Source: Halococcus salifodinae DSM 8989 (GTDB lineage Archaea; Halobacteriota; Halobacteria; Halobacteriales; Halococcaceae). From it: DNA of 64,000 nucleotides. The stretch spans positions 32,755-96,754 of the forward strand of contig NZ_AOME01000079.1 of assembly GCF_000336935.1 (NCBI RefSeq). The letters are read 5' to 3'. A program made the position numbers and the translations under genes. A model generated the notes under the pieces. That model had not been told where the DNA came from. It saw nothing but the letters and a program-made list of their open reading frames with translations, and ran no database searches. Shown one piece after another: positions 17,597-28,711 of this stretch. Positions within the stretch are counted from its first letter, which is position 1. Each line of letters begins with the position of its first letter.

Positions 17597-17941
17597 CTAT
17601 GCTTTCTGTTGCTCGATGTGAAACGCGGCCTTCTCGCCGCGGGCAGTCACGCCGAAGATCGGCCCGTCAGACGCCTCTTCGGGGACGAGCAGCTCGACGA
17701 GATCGCGTTTGTGGAGCTCGGTCAGCGCCCGATGCGCTCGGCCGGCGCTGATCGGCGTGTCCGATCCGATCGCTTCTGGGGACACCGGCCCCTCGATCAG
17801 CCGGAACAGCACCACCGCACGCGCCGATCGCGTCGACTCCGCGGTGCTCACCGACGCTGTCGATGCACCCTCTGCCTCCGTGATGAACCCGGCGTCCGCT
17901 GCCATCTGCTCCCGCTCGGATTCAATGGCATCGTTCGGCAT
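17597..17941 (-). CDS. Winged-helix DNA-binding protein
   Basis: 114-residue protein with a central winged helix-turn-helix (SARAVVLFRLIEGPVSPEAIGSDTPISAGRAHRALTELHKRDLVELL, about residues 37-85). It is followed by a short beta-wing and a C-terminal helix (FGVTARGEKAAFHIEQQKA). The layout resembles MarR/ArsR-like haloarchaeal regulators. The ATG at 17941 is preferred; upstream in-frame Met codons at 17992 and 18028 are possible. It converges on the S9 peptidase gene with 6 nt between stops. Target genes unknown. Confidence 0.75.
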   Translation of the reverse strand: MPNDAIESEREQMAADAGFITEAEGASTASVSTAESTRSARAVVLFRLIEGPVSPEAIGSDTPISAGRAHRALTELHKRDLVELLVPEEASDGPIFGVTARGEKAAFHIEQQKA

Positions 17942-18127
17942 GTCTCGGGTTTCGACCCTCACGACACTAAGTGTATCGCCCAGCCCAACCATTTTTGAAA
18001 ATATGGTATGATGACACGACACGTTCACTCTCTTTCAGCGATGGCGTCACTGGCGGAGCTGGCGAATCGCTGTACGGAGCAGCGGGACGGAACTAGGTGT
18101 CTCGATCGAGCGGAACAGTGATGACCG

Positions 18128-19117
18128 ATGCGGCGGAACGGATCGATACATCGACCAGTGACCCGACGACGAACCGATACAGACTCCCTGCGATCGACGC
18201 TCCACCCCGCAATGGCGGCCGCCATCGCGGCGATCCGCCGCGGGGAGGGACTGCCGGCGTGGCACGAGATGTCGATCGATCGGGCACGCCAGCGCGAGAA
18301 CGATGTGTTCACCGTTACCACCGACGCCCCTGCCGTCGATCGCGTCGACGACCGATCGATTCCCGGTCCGGCGGGCGACATCCCGATCCGTCTCTACCGG
18401 CCAGCGGTCGCCTCGCCCGCGCCGGTACTCGTCTTCTATCACGGCGGCGGGTGGACACTGGGAACGCTCGACTCCGCGGGATCGATCTGCCGACGCCTCG
18501 CTCGCCGCACAGGTCATATCGTCGTTTCGGTCGACTACCGCCTCGCCCCCGAACACCCGTTCCCGGCAGCGGTCGCGGACGCCGAGAGCGCGCTCTCGTG
18601 GGTGGCCGCGAACGCCGAGACGTTCGGCGGCGATCCCGACCGCCTCGCGGTCGCCGGGACCAGCGCGGGCGGCAATCTCGCGGCGGTCGTCGCGCGTCAC
18701 ACACGCGATACCGATGTCGATCTCCGCCACCAGCTCCTCCTCTACCCGATCACCGATCACGCCGCCGACGCCGATCCCTGTGATGACTGGTCGGGCCTCC
18801 TCACGCGCGCGGACATGAACTGGTTCTGGGAGCAGTACCTCCCGACGCCCGCCGACGGGACCGATCCAGACGCCTCGCCGCTCCACGCAGACGACCTCTC
18901 GGAACTCGCTCCGGCCACCGTCGTCACCTGCGGGTTCGATCCGCTCGGCGCGGAGGGCGTCGCCTACGCCGATCGGCTTCGCGACGCCGGTGTCGCCGTC
19001 GATCACGCCCACTATCCCCGGATGGCTCACGGGTTCCTCAGCCTCGCAAGCTCGATCGACGCCGCCGACGAAGCGTTCGACGACGTAGCGACTGCCGTCC
19101 ACGAACGACTCGGATGA
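18128..19117 (+). CDS. Alpha/beta hydrolase, HSL type (possible kynurenine formamidase)
   Basis: 329-residue esterase of the hormone-sensitive-lipase group, with the oxyanion motif HGGGW (about residues 106-110), nucleophile GTSAGG (about 177-182), Asp in CGFDPLG and His in MAHGFL. The same HGGxW architecture is used by kynurenine formamidase. The kynureninase gene begins 93 nt downstream on the same strand, so hydrolysis of N-formylkynurenine is a reasonable inference; a general carboxylesterase is the alternative. A GTG at 18158 (start of TRRRTDTDSLRS) is an equally plausible start. Confidence 0.85.
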   Translation: MRRNGSIHRPVTRRRTDTDSLRSTLHPAMAAAIAAIRRGEGLPAWHEMSIDRARQRENDVFTVTTDAPAVDRVDDRSIPGPAGDIPIRLYRPAVASPAPVLVFYHGGGWTLGTLDSAGSICRRLARRTGHIVVSVDYRLAPEHPFPAAVADAESALSWVAANAETFGGDPDRLAVAGTSAGGNLAAVVARHTRDTDVDLRHQLLLYPITDHAADADPCDDWSGLLTRADMNWFWEQYLPTPADGTDPDASPLHADDLSELAPATVVTCGFDPLGAEGVAYADRLRDAGVAVDHAHYPRMAHGFLSLASSIDAADEAFDDVATAVHERLG

Positions 19118-19210
19118 GTGTGCGCATCCGCTGGTCGGCGGGAACAAGGGGATGTGCGAGCGAACCGAGCGCCGACAGGACATTGTACCCTGAACGAGTA
19201 GCCCGGGCAC

Positions 19211-20494
19211 ATGGACGAGTCCGACGCCGACAGAGCGTCCGCCGAGCGGCTGGATCGAGACGATCCGTTGGCGTGGTGCGCAGAGCGATTCGCGGTCCCC
19301 GACGAGATCTATCTCGATGGGAACTCACTGGGACCGCTGTCGGCCGACGCCGAGCGAGCGCTCGACGATACCGTTGACGAGTGGCGGGAGCTGGGAATCC
19401 GGGGCTGGACCGACGCCGACCCGCCGTGGTTTCGCTACGGCGAGCGGCTCGGCGACCGGCTCGCGCCGCTCGTCGGCGCACGCGAGTCCGAGGTGGTGGT
19501 CGCGAACTCGACCACCGTCAACATCCACACGCTGATCGGGACCTTCCTCGATGGGCTCGACGGCAGCTCGAAGATCCTGGTGAACGAACTCGACTTCCCG
19601 ACGGACCACTACGCGATCAGGGCGCAGTTCCGCCAGCGCGGTCTCGACCCCGACGAACATCTCGTGGTCGTCGAGAGCGATGACGGTCGGACGATCGACG
19701 AAGAGCGTGTCGTCCGAGCGATGGACGACCACGACGTGGGCATCCTGTTCATGCCGTCGGTGCTCTACCGGAGCGGTCAGCTCCTCGATATCGAGTATCT
19801 CACCAGAGCAGCCCACGAGCGGGACGTGCTCGCCGGATTCGATCTCGCGCACTCGATCGGCGTCGTTCCGCACGAGCTGTCGAACCACGACGTCGACTTC
19901 GCGGTCTGGTGTTCGTACAAGTATCTCAACGCCGGCCCGGGCGCGATCGCGGGGCTCTACGTGAACGAGGAGCACTTCGGCGCGACGCCCGCCCTCGCCG
20001 GCTGGTGGGGCCACGAGAAAGAAACTCAGTTCGAGATGAACCCCCAATTCACCCCGGCGGCCGACACCGGTGCGTACCAGATCGGCACGATCCCGATCCT
20101 CAGCGCCGCGCCGCTCGACGGTGCGCTCGATCTCATCGAGGAGGTCGGGATCGACGCGATCCGTGAGAAGTCGCTCGCCCTGTCGTCGTATCTCGTCGCT
20201 CTCGTCGACGAACGCCTCGACGACTCCTTCGAGTGTTCCGTCGGCACTCCGCGAGACCCCAACCGACGGGGCGGACACGTCGCGACCGAACACCCCGAGG
20301 CCGAACGGATCGCCCAGGCGCTCACCGAGGACGGTGTGGTGGTCGACTTCCGCCCGCCGAACGTCGTCCGGCTGTGTCCGTCGCCGCTGTACACCGGCTA
20401 CGCCGACGTGTGGGACGCGGTCGAGCGCTGGCGGGAAATCCTCGATTCGGGAGCCCACGAACGGTTCGACGCCGATCGCTCGGGCGTCACCTGA
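19211..20494 (+). CDS. kynU: Kynureninase
   Basis: 427-residue PLP enzyme that cleaves kynurenine to anthranilate and alanine. It follows the kynureninase plan: IYLDGNSLGPLS near residue 35, NSTTVNIHTLIGTFL in the cofactor-binding region, DLAHSIGVVPHEL (PLP-binding Asp) and the Schiff-base Lys in CSYKYLNAGPG (about residue 237), then GWWGHE. Length matches the family. It lies just downstream of a formamidase-like hydrolase, suggesting N-formylkynurenine to anthranilate conversion. No tryptophan dioxygenase is in the window. Confidence 0.93.
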   Translation: MDESDADRASAERLDRDDPLAWCAERFAVPDEIYLDGNSLGPLSADAERALDDTVDEWRELGIRGWTDADPPWFRYGERLGDRLAPLVGARESEVVVANSTTVNIHTLIGTFLDGLDGSSKILVNELDFPTDHYAIRAQFRQRGLDPDEHLVVVESDDGRTIDEERVVRAMDDHDVGILFMPSVLYRSGQLLDIEYLTRAAHERDVLAGFDLAHSIGVVPHELSNHDVDFAVWCSYKYLNAGPGAIAGLYVNEEHFGATPALAGWWGHEKETQFEMNPQFTPAADTGAYQIGTIPILSAAPLDGALDLIEEVGIDAIREKSLALSSYLVALVDERLDDSFECSVGTPRDPNRRGGHVATEHPEAERIAQALTEDGVVVDFRPPNVVRLCPSPLYTGYADVWDAVERWREILDSGAHERFDADRSGVT

Positions 20495-20827
20495 CGAATA
20501 CGGAACGGGATCGGTGTGGATCGTTTCGCGGTCGTTCGACTCGTCGGACCGACCACTCGTCGTCGGGTCGCTCACGACAACGTCTTTCACATATCTCTAT
20601 AGAGCGGTGCCGAAAGTACGGCCGTGAGATTCATTGGTTCCGACGGTCTCTTTCGAGATGCGGCACCGCCACCGCTACTGCCAATCACGTCGGGCGGGCG
20701 TTCGAATCGACCGACCTACCGCCACCACCATCGTCGGTCGCTCGATCCCGCCACGCCGTTTTTCCGGCCGAACGACGTGCTCCCGAGAACGTCGGCCGCG
20801 AACGCAGTCCTTCGATCGGTCGTTGCC
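20495..20827. other. Intergenic region without recognisable gene
   Basis: About 330 nt between kynU and the convergent cupin gene. A short AT-rich stretch (CATATCTCTATAGAG, about 20588-20602) could be a TATA element, but no credible frame follows it on either strand. The remaining open frames have Arg/Ser-rich composition typical of non-coding GC-rich DNA. Confidence 0.6.
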
Positions 20828-21166
20828 TCAACTTGGCAGCGGACACAGACTCGCGGTGAGCACCGCCCGTTCGTCGGTTTCGTTGCGCGCACCGTGGACC
20901 GCCCCCCGTTCGTTGGGGACCACGCCGGGTGCGCTCACCCGTTCTTCCTCGTCGCCTCGCGTCACGACGACCGTCCCGTCGAGCACGTGGAAGACGTTGG
21001 TCGCGCCGGGGTGGTCGTGGGGATCGACCGCCGCGCCGGGACCGAGCACGAACGCCTTCACGAGCACGTCGTCGCTAACGTGGAGTTCTTCGGTTAGAAC
21101 TTCGCCCGCGTCGGGATCGAGGTCGGGATACTGATCGAGCACACCCCGACGACGGTGGCGAGTCAC
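20828..21166 (-). CDS. Cupin domain protein
   Basis: 112-residue single-domain cupin. The metal-site motif is PHDHPGATNVFHVLDGTVVV (about residues 46-65), with two His and the conserved Gly, and a second half-motif around RGAVHGARN. Small cupins of this kind sense or modify small ligands or act as dioxygenase-like subunits; the substrate is unknown. It starts with GTG at 21166, divergent from the aldo/keto reductase with 92 nt between starts, and converges with kynU across a 330-nt gap. Confidence 0.85.
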   Translation of the reverse strand: MTRHRRRGVLDQYPDLDPDAGEVLTEELHVSDDVLVKAFVLGPGAAVDPHDHPGATNVFHVLDGTVVVTRGDEEERVSAPGVVPNERGAVHGARNETDERAVLTASLCPLPS

Positions 21167-21230
21167 GTAGCCGTTTCGCCCGTCTGAGCGGGTGGACGAC
21201 GGGACGGTGGAATGCCACGAGACGGGAGCG

Positions 21231-21236
21231 TTTTAC
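21231..21236 (+). promoter_or_regulatory. TATA-like box before the aldo/keto reductase
   Basis: TTTTAC ends 22 nt before the ATG at 21259, the spacing of a leaderless haloarchaeal promoter. Confidence 0.5.
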
Positions 21237-21258
21237 GCGCGCCGTTCCCCGTTACAGT

Positions 21259-22077
21259 ATGGAACACGTCACTATCCAGGATGTCTCGGTCCCGGCCATC
21301 GGGCTCGGTACGTGGCGGATGACCGGTCCGACGTGCCGGCGCGCCGTGTCGACCGCGCTCGATCTGGGCTATCGCCGGATCGACACCGCCCAGGCGTACG
21401 GCAACGAGCGCGAAGTCGGCGCGGCGATCGACACCGCCGACGTGGATCGCGAGGACGTCTTCCTCACCACGAAGCTCGACGCCGGCAATCGGGACCATGA
21501 CTCGGTCCTCGACTCGACCCGCGAGAGCCTCGACAAGCTCCGGACCGAGTACGTCGACCTCCTCCTGATCCATCAGCCGAACCCGGTCGCCGACCTCGAA
21601 GAAACCCTCGGCGCGATGGACGAGCTCGTCGACGAGGGTAGTGTGGAGCACATAGGTGTCTCGAACTTCGGCGTCGAACGGCTCCACACCGCACGCGAGC
21701 ACGCCGACACGCCGATTCTCGCCGACCAGGTCCAGTACCACCCCTTCTGGGATCAGACGACGCTGCGGGATTACTGCCAGATCAACGATATCATGTTGAC
21801 GGCGTACAGCCCGCTGGCCCACGGCGGCGCGGTCGACGACGACGTGCTCCGTGACGTCGGCGCGCGCTACGGCAAGACTCCCGCCCAGGTCGCGCTCCGG
21901 TGGCTGGTCCAGCAGGAGAACGTCTCGACGATCCCCAAATCCACGAGTCCCGAACACCTCGAAGCCAACCTCCAGGTGTTCGACTTCGAACTCACTGACG
22001 CGGAGATGGACGAGATCGCGCGACCGTCGCTCTCGCGCACCGCGTCGAGCTTCCTCCACCAGCGCCTCCCGTTCTGA
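21259..22077 (+). CDS. Aldo/keto reductase
   Basis: 272-residue TIM-barrel NADPH-dependent reductase. The catalytic tetrad is visible: Asp and Tyr in DTAQAYGNE (about residues 44-52), Lys in FLTTKLD and His in LLLIHQP. Cofactor contacts lie in GVSNFG and IPKSTSPEHLEAN. Such enzymes reduce aldehydes, ketones or 2,5-diketogluconate-like sugars; specificity is not evident. Expressed alone from a TATA-like promoter. Confidence 0.92.
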   Translation: MEHVTIQDVSVPAIGLGTWRMTGPTCRRAVSTALDLGYRRIDTAQAYGNEREVGAAIDTADVDREDVFLTTKLDAGNRDHDSVLDSTRESLDKLRTEYVDLLLIHQPNPVADLEETLGAMDELVDEGSVEHIGVSNFGVERLHTAREHADTPILADQVQYHPFWDQTTLRDYCQINDIMLTAYSPLAHGGAVDDDVLRDVGARYGKTPAQVALRWLVQQENVSTIPKSTSPEHLEANLQVFDFELTDAEMDEIARPSLSRTASSFLHQRLPF

Positions 22078-22113
22078 GACGGGCGACGGCCGCCCCAGCC
22101 GCATCGGCCGTTT

Positions 22114-22437
22114 TCAGGCGGCGTCGCGTTCGGTTTCGATCCGTTCGGCGTACGCGCTCGCGATGCGTTCGAGGATCGCTTCGCCCGCTTCGGCCGTTCC
22201 TTCCCGCGGATCGCCGAGAACACCGTTCTCGCTGATCGCGTCGAACCCCTCGCTGAGCAGTCGCGACGCCGAAACATCGCCCTCGTGGCCGACCGCGAGC
22301 TCGTCCGTCCGGACGAGCCCCTCGTTCACCGCGAGCACGATCGCGGTTTCGGCGGCCCCCGCGTGAATCACCGGCTCCTCGTACTCGACGCCGGCCTCGC
22401 GGAGTCCTTCGTTCATCAGCCGCATAACACTCAACAA
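22114..22437 (-). pseudogene. Creatininase family protein, N-terminally truncated
   Basis: The 107 codons cover only the C-terminal part of a creatininase-like amidohydrolase (NEGLREAGVEYEEP, then IHAGAAETAIVLAVNEGLVR with the conserved His/Glu, then DPREGTAEAGEAILERI). Full members are about 230-260 residues and carry the metal-binding HG-H half at the N-terminus, absent here. Homology stops at about 22426, exactly where the DNA becomes AT-rich, so the islet that follows removed or replaced the first half. A TTG or the ATG at 22425 could start a non-functional stub. Confidence 0.75.
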
Positions 22438-22798
22438 TACTATTACTACACTATCTTAGTCGTCGCTGAACCTGCCGTAGCCGAAACACTTTTTCCATAC
22501 CTGTTCTTGTGAATAAATCCGACTGACCCAGCCACCCAGTCGGGACGTGAGGAGGAGTGTTCCATGTCGTCTGTCCTCTGTCCCTCCCACGTTTAGACTG
22601 AGTAACTATACACGGTTTTGTGCTGTCCTAATCGCCACAGAAGACACTCCTATCGGCTGTTTAGCTGCCGGAAACCGCCAGTAAGTGCGCAAGATCGATC
22701 CTGCGACGACAACCAGTATCCGATACAGACTCGAAACCGGGTTGCACGAGATTACCACAAAAGGCGGTACGGTCTCGAGCGAGATTGGAAGTATCCCG
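22438..22798. other. AT-rich intergenic part of islet, no clear gene
   Basis: 360 nt with base composition and codon content unlike the flanks. Short frames on both strands have no recognisable protein character. It is bounded on the left by the broken creatininase gene and on the right by the 3' end of the DUF6414-like gene. A T-rich stretch (ACACTTTTTCCATACC, about 22487) may be a terminator or promoter element. Confidence 0.55.
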
Positions 22799-23770
22799 TT
22801 AACGGTAGATGGCGATCGGCGAAATCCCTATCGATGGGTGTGATACTTTAAATCCGAATTCTGCTGCAATATCATCGGTAAAGTGGTGGAAGGAGCCAAG
22901 ACTTAAATCATCCATCTCGTCCGGTTGAGTCCCTCCCTCAGATGTAGTTATAGTTTCCACACGAGCAAGAACTGTACAATCAGGAACGCTACTTGATTGA
23001 TACTTAGACAATAGTTCTGCTGGATTCGAGTTTAACTTCTCGCTTTCTACTAATCCCCAAAAACTCGGCTCAGGGTGTTCATTTTGAGCTCGAATCTCGG
23101 CTGCGACCATATTTCGATATTCCTCTGGCATCATATCTTCGAAGAGATCGAAGATCAAGCTAATAAGTTCCATTTCGGCTGAATTGATCTCAGTAATTTC
23201 TCCGAGATCATATTCTGCTTTCAATCTCTCGTCAATATCAAGATCTTCTACTTTTTGTTCGAAGTTGTCGAATCCTTCAAATATACCATTCGCAAATTCC
23301 AGACTGGTTTGAAAATCAAGAAGATCCAGATCTCCCGTAACCCGTATTATATCGCCCTCTTCGATGCGATCTCGAACTCCTCCCTGTGCTACATTAGGTT
23401 GGCGCTCATATTCCTCAAGAATTGTATCAACGTCGTGGAACCACCCTGTTTCGGCCCCATCTAGCCACTCTTCGAGTAGTGTATACGAGTAATGGTGCAG
23501 GGATTTAGTTTCCTCAGAGATCTCAGTGTTAGTTTCACCTACTTCCGTCTCATTTTGTGCTGCAAAGCCACCAATTCCGTACAGTGTAGCCTTGACGCTG
23601 GCTGTGAAACGATTAGCCCATTGGAACTCGTCTTCTTCGGCCTCTACCATTTCCTCAACAATTCCTTCGTCCATTCGCGATGCGATAGACCGGACTCGTT
23701 CCATGTCCAAGTAAAGGAAGCCGGGAACTCGCTCGGACGCCATCTCGGTCTGGGAATCACTAGCACCCAT
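22799..23770 (-). CDS. Alien AT-rich gene; DUF6414-like protein
   Basis: 323-residue protein with AT-ending codons, in contrast to all neighbours. It opens with VPGFLYLDMERVRSIASRMDEG, then a Gly-rich short stretch (LYGIGGFAA), a helix containing HHYSYTLLEEWLDG and a beta block (GDIIRVTGDLDLLDF). This order resembles the DUF6414 family as I remember it (a FLYLDxxxVxSxxSQxxxG opening). No catalytic motif, membrane helix or signal is obvious. It is the only gene of the islet. A defence or phage-related role is possible from its foreign composition but unproven. Confidence 0.65.
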   Translation of the reverse strand: MGASDSQTEMASERVPGFLYLDMERVRSIASRMDEGIVEEMVEAEEDEFQWANRFTASVKATLYGIGGFAAQNETEVGETNTEISEETKSLHHYSYTLLEEWLDGAETGWFHDVDTILEEYERQPNVAQGGVRDRIEEGDIIRVTGDLDLLDFQTSLEFANGIFEGFDNFEQKVEDLDIDERLKAEYDLGEITEINSAEMELISLIFDLFEDMMPEEYRNMVAAEIRAQNEHPEPSFWGLVESEKLNSNPAELLSKYQSSSVPDCTVLARVETITTSEGGTQPDEMDDLSLGSFHHFTDDIAAEFGFKVSHPSIGISPIAIYR

Positions 23771-24047
23771 ACCTTCGATACGGACGAAAGTGGATTGTAT
23801 GTTCGCCCTATACAGCTAGTGCTCAGACATGAAGGTAGTAGTTGAAAGCCACATTTGCGATTATAGCTACTATGGACTGTCTCGTGTTTATCCCTAATAC
23901 TGGTCGAGGAAGCACACAGCAGCGTTTAATTATCACACATCGAAAATGGCAAGCATTTAAGCCCGTTCGTTCGCTCCGGCTGTGGTGTCGTCGTTCGCGT
24001 TCCGACGCAAGCGCCGGAGATTTCACCGCGTGGGTCGTACCCCCGAC

Positions 24048-24719
24048 ATGGCCACACAGCTCGGCGACGGCATCTGGTGGTTCGGCCTCCGCGGTGTGAA
24101 CGCCTACCTCGTGGAGGACGACGTGTTGACGCTCGTCGACGCCGGTACGCCGCTCGACGCGGGAGCCATCGCAGCCGGCATCGAAGCGGCGGGCCACGCC
24201 GTCGCAGACGTCGAACGCGTGCTCCTGACCCACTACGACCTGGATCACGTGGGCACACTCGACCGGCTCGACGACCTCGACGCGGTGGTGCGGACGGGTG
24301 CGGCCGACGCCGCGATGCTCACCGGCGAGACGAACCCACCGTGGCGAAACCACAAGGGTGCGCTCCAGCGCGCCACGGGGACGTTCCTCGGCTGTGACCT
24401 CCCGGTTGCGGCGATCGACGACGGCGAGGAGGTCGGCTCGTTCACGGCGTATCACACGCCCGGCCACACGCCAGGTCACACCGCATTCGTGAGCGAGGAG
24501 CGCTCTGCGGGATTTCTCGGCGATCTCGTCTTCGAGGGCGGCGGTTCGCTCGACGCCTCGCCGTGGCTCGTGAGCTACGACACCCGCGAGGCCGCAGCGA
24601 GCGTCCGCTCACTCGCCGAGCGCGCGCCCGCGTTCGACGTCCTCGGAATGGGCCACGGCGTCCCGTTCGTCCGCGACGGCGATCAGCGCCTCGCGGATCT
24701 TGCCGGATCGCTCCGGTGA
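24048..24719 (+). CDS. MBL-fold metallo-hydrolase
   Basis: 223-residue metallo-beta-lactamase-fold hydrolase. The metal-binding motif is THYDLDHVG (about residues 64-72), i.e. H-x-D-x-D-H in place of the usual HxHxDH, a variant seen in archaeal members. Other ligands are in HTPGHTPGHT (about residues 136-145), the Asp in LGDLVF and the His in GMGHGVP. Likely a thioesterase- or glyoxalase-II-like enzyme of unknown substrate. The ATG at 24048 is chosen; the upstream extension is basic non-family sequence. It is the first native gene after the AT-rich islet. Confidence 0.88.
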   Translation: MATQLGDGIWWFGLRGVNAYLVEDDVLTLVDAGTPLDAGAIAAGIEAAGHAVADVERVLLTHYDLDHVGTLDRLDDLDAVVRTGAADAAMLTGETNPPWRNHKGALQRATGTFLGCDLPVAAIDDGEEVGSFTAYHTPGHTPGHTAFVSEERSAGFLGDLVFEGGGSLDASPWLVSYDTREAAASVRSLAERAPAFDVLGMGHGVPFVRDGDQRLADLAGSLR

Positions 24720-24724
24720 GAGGG

Positions 24725-24730
24725 ATTTTA
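24725..24730 (+). promoter_or_regulatory. TATA-like box for the 111-aa gene
   Basis: ATTTTA ends 25 nt before the ATG at 24756, just after the MBL-fold gene stop. The spacing fits a leaderless promoter, so the downstream gene need not depend on read-through. Confidence 0.45.
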
Positions 24731-24755
24731 CGCAGGGGAGTCGAACCCACCGCCG

Positions 24756-25091
24756 ATGAGCGCTACTGACGACCTTCCCGGCGGCTGGACGGAGATCGAC
24801 GACACCGACGAAAAAGCCGGCCAGTACGATCCACAGCGGCCGCTTCAATACGAACACGCCGACGGGATCGAACTCGTCGTCCAGCCCACATCGCCGAACG
24901 TCGCCGACGCCGATCAGGACGTCTGGCGCGTCCGCTCGATCCGTGAGGGTGGCGACGAAACCGAAACCCTCCGTGAGGAAGTCGAAGGCCGCGACGATGC
25001 GATCGGCGTCGCCCGCGAGTTCATGACGGTGTACGAAGAGCGGTGTGTCGAGGGTGACGAATCGCCAACGGACCTTGCGGCGTCGTTCTAA
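24756..25091 (+). CDS. Hypothetical haloarchaeal protein, 111 aa
   Basis: Acidic soluble protein with no recognised domain. The first half is beta-rich (PLQYEHADGIELVVQPTSP, DQDVWRVRSIREGG) and the C-terminus helical (DDAIGVAREFMTVYEERC). It begins 36 nt after the MBL-fold gene with its own TATA-like element and overlaps the convergent DUF7126 gene by 4 nt at the stops. Function unknown. Confidence 0.72.
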   Translation: MSATDDLPGGWTEIDDTDEKAGQYDPQRPLQYEHADGIELVVQPTSPNVADADQDVWRVRSIREGGDETETLREEVEGRDDAIGVAREFMTVYEERCVEGDESPTDLAASF

Positions 25092-25426
25092 CCCGCGAGT
25101 TCCTCGGCGACGATGTCGGGGTCCAGCAGCCCGGGATCGACGAGCAGATCCGCCTGACCCTTCGCGAACTCGGGCAGCGACTCACGCGCGTAGACGATCA
25201 CTCGGAGATCGGCCGCGAGATCGAGCGCGACCGGGATCGAGGTCGCGTGACTGACGTCTGTCAGCACGAACAGGTCCGCCTCACTGACTCCACCTTCTTC
25301 GAGCGCCGGCCGGTTCGCCGCACCGTCGATCCTGGCCACCGACAGTCCGTGCGCTTCGAGCGCGTCACCGAGTCCCTCGGGATCGGGTCCGGTGACGATT
25401 GCCGTCTCGACTTCGTCTCCCGTCAT
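25088..25426 (-). CDS. DUF7126-like protein coupled to GuaAb
   Basis: 112-residue protein resembling a half Rossmann or TrkA_N-like fold: an N-terminal beta-alpha unit (TAIVTGPDPEGLGDALEAHGL), then VARIDGAANRPAL, LFVLTDVSHATSIPVALDL and VIVYARESLPEFAKGQADLLVDP. I recognise it as the small haloarchaeal family carried as DUF7126; no biochemical role is known to me. The ATG at 25426 overlaps the guaAb stop as TGATG, so the two are translationally coupled. This suggests a link to GMP synthesis. Confidence 0.75.
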   Translation of the reverse strand: MTGDEVETAIVTGPDPEGLGDALEAHGLSVARIDGAANRPALEEGGVSEADLFVLTDVSHATSIPVALDLAADLRVIVYARESLPEFAKGQADLLVDPGLLDPDIVAEELAG

Positions 25427-26342
25427 CACTCGTACTCGATGGTCGCGGGCGGTTTGTGCGTGACGTCATAGACCACGCGCGCGACGTTCTCCTGCGAGCC
25501 GGTGATCCGGCTCTGGAGGCGCTGGAGGGTCTCCCAGTCGATTTCGAGGGCGCGAGCGGTCATCCCGTCGCGGCTCTCGACTGCGCGGACCGAAACCACC
25601 CAGCCGTGAACCCGGTTGTCGCCCTTCACGCCCGTGGCTTTGCCGATGACGGCGGCGAGTGCCTGCCACGGATCGTACTCTTCGAGCTCTTCCTCGACCG
25701 CGTGGGTCGCCTCGCGCGCGACCTCCAACTTCTCCTCGGTGACCTCGCCGAGGACTCTGACGGCGAGGCCCGGCCCGGGGAAGGGCATCCGTTCGGCCAC
25801 CAGCTCGTCGAGACCAAGTTCGCGCGCGACCTCGCGGACCTCGTCCTTGTACAGCTCCCGAACGGGCTCGACGATCCCCTCGAAGTCCACGACGTCGGGC
25901 AGTCCGCCGACGTTGTGGTGGGACTTGATGTTGCCCTCGCTCTCGATTCGGTCGGGGTAGATCGTGCCCTGGACGAGGTAGTCGGCCTCGGTGTCGCGGG
26001 CCTCGCGCTCGAACTCCCGGATGAACCCTTCGCCGACGATGTGGCGTTTCTCCTCGGGGTCCGTGACGCCTTCGAGCGCGTCGAGGAACCGGTCGTGGGC
26101 GTCGACGATCCGCAGGCTGTCCATGTACGAGAAGGTGTCCGCGACCTGTTCGGTCTCGCCTTTCCGCATCAGGCCGGTATCGACGTACACCGGGGTGAGG
26201 CGGTCGCCGAGCGCTTCGTAGGCCAGCGCGGCCGCGACCGACGAATCCACGCCACCGGAGAGTGCGATCACCGCGTTCGCGTCGCCGACCTCGTTCTCGA
26301 TCTCCGCGACGGCTTCCTCGATGAACGATTCAGTATCGACCA

Positions 26343-26343
<1 letters not shown>
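25426..26343 (-). CDS. guaAb: GMP synthase, ATP pyrophosphatase subunit
   Basis: 305-residue subunit B of the two-subunit archaeal GMP synthase, which adenylates XMP and transfers ammonia from the glutaminase subunit to give GMP. The PP-loop SGGVDSS (residues 29-35) and the XMP-binding C-terminal dimerisation domain ([40 protein letters not shown] end) are complete. Its start abuts the pyrG stop at 26343 and its stop is coupled to the DUF7126 gene, forming a pyrG-guaAb-DUF7126 operon. The glutaminase subunit guaAa is not in the window. Confidence 0.97.
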
Positions 26344-28657
<2,314 letters not shown>

Positions 28658-28681
28658 CGTCCGGGGTTCGCGTAGGAGGTG

Positions 28682-28687
28682 TTTTAA
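28682..28687 (+). promoter_or_regulatory. TATA-like box of pspA
   Basis: TTTTAA ends 24 nt before the pspA ATG at 28712 and lies in the 54-nt divergent spacer with the hydrolase gene. This fits a leaderless promoter. Confidence 0.6.
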
Positions 28688-28711
28688 GATGACGGGACTC
28701 CAACGGGCGGC

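Noticed and set aside
22618-22851. 77-codon plus-strand frame in the AT-rich islet
   Set aside because: Cys/Arg/Ser-rich with no fold-like pattern, and it overlaps the end of the alien minus-strand gene; not credible as a transposase or toxin.
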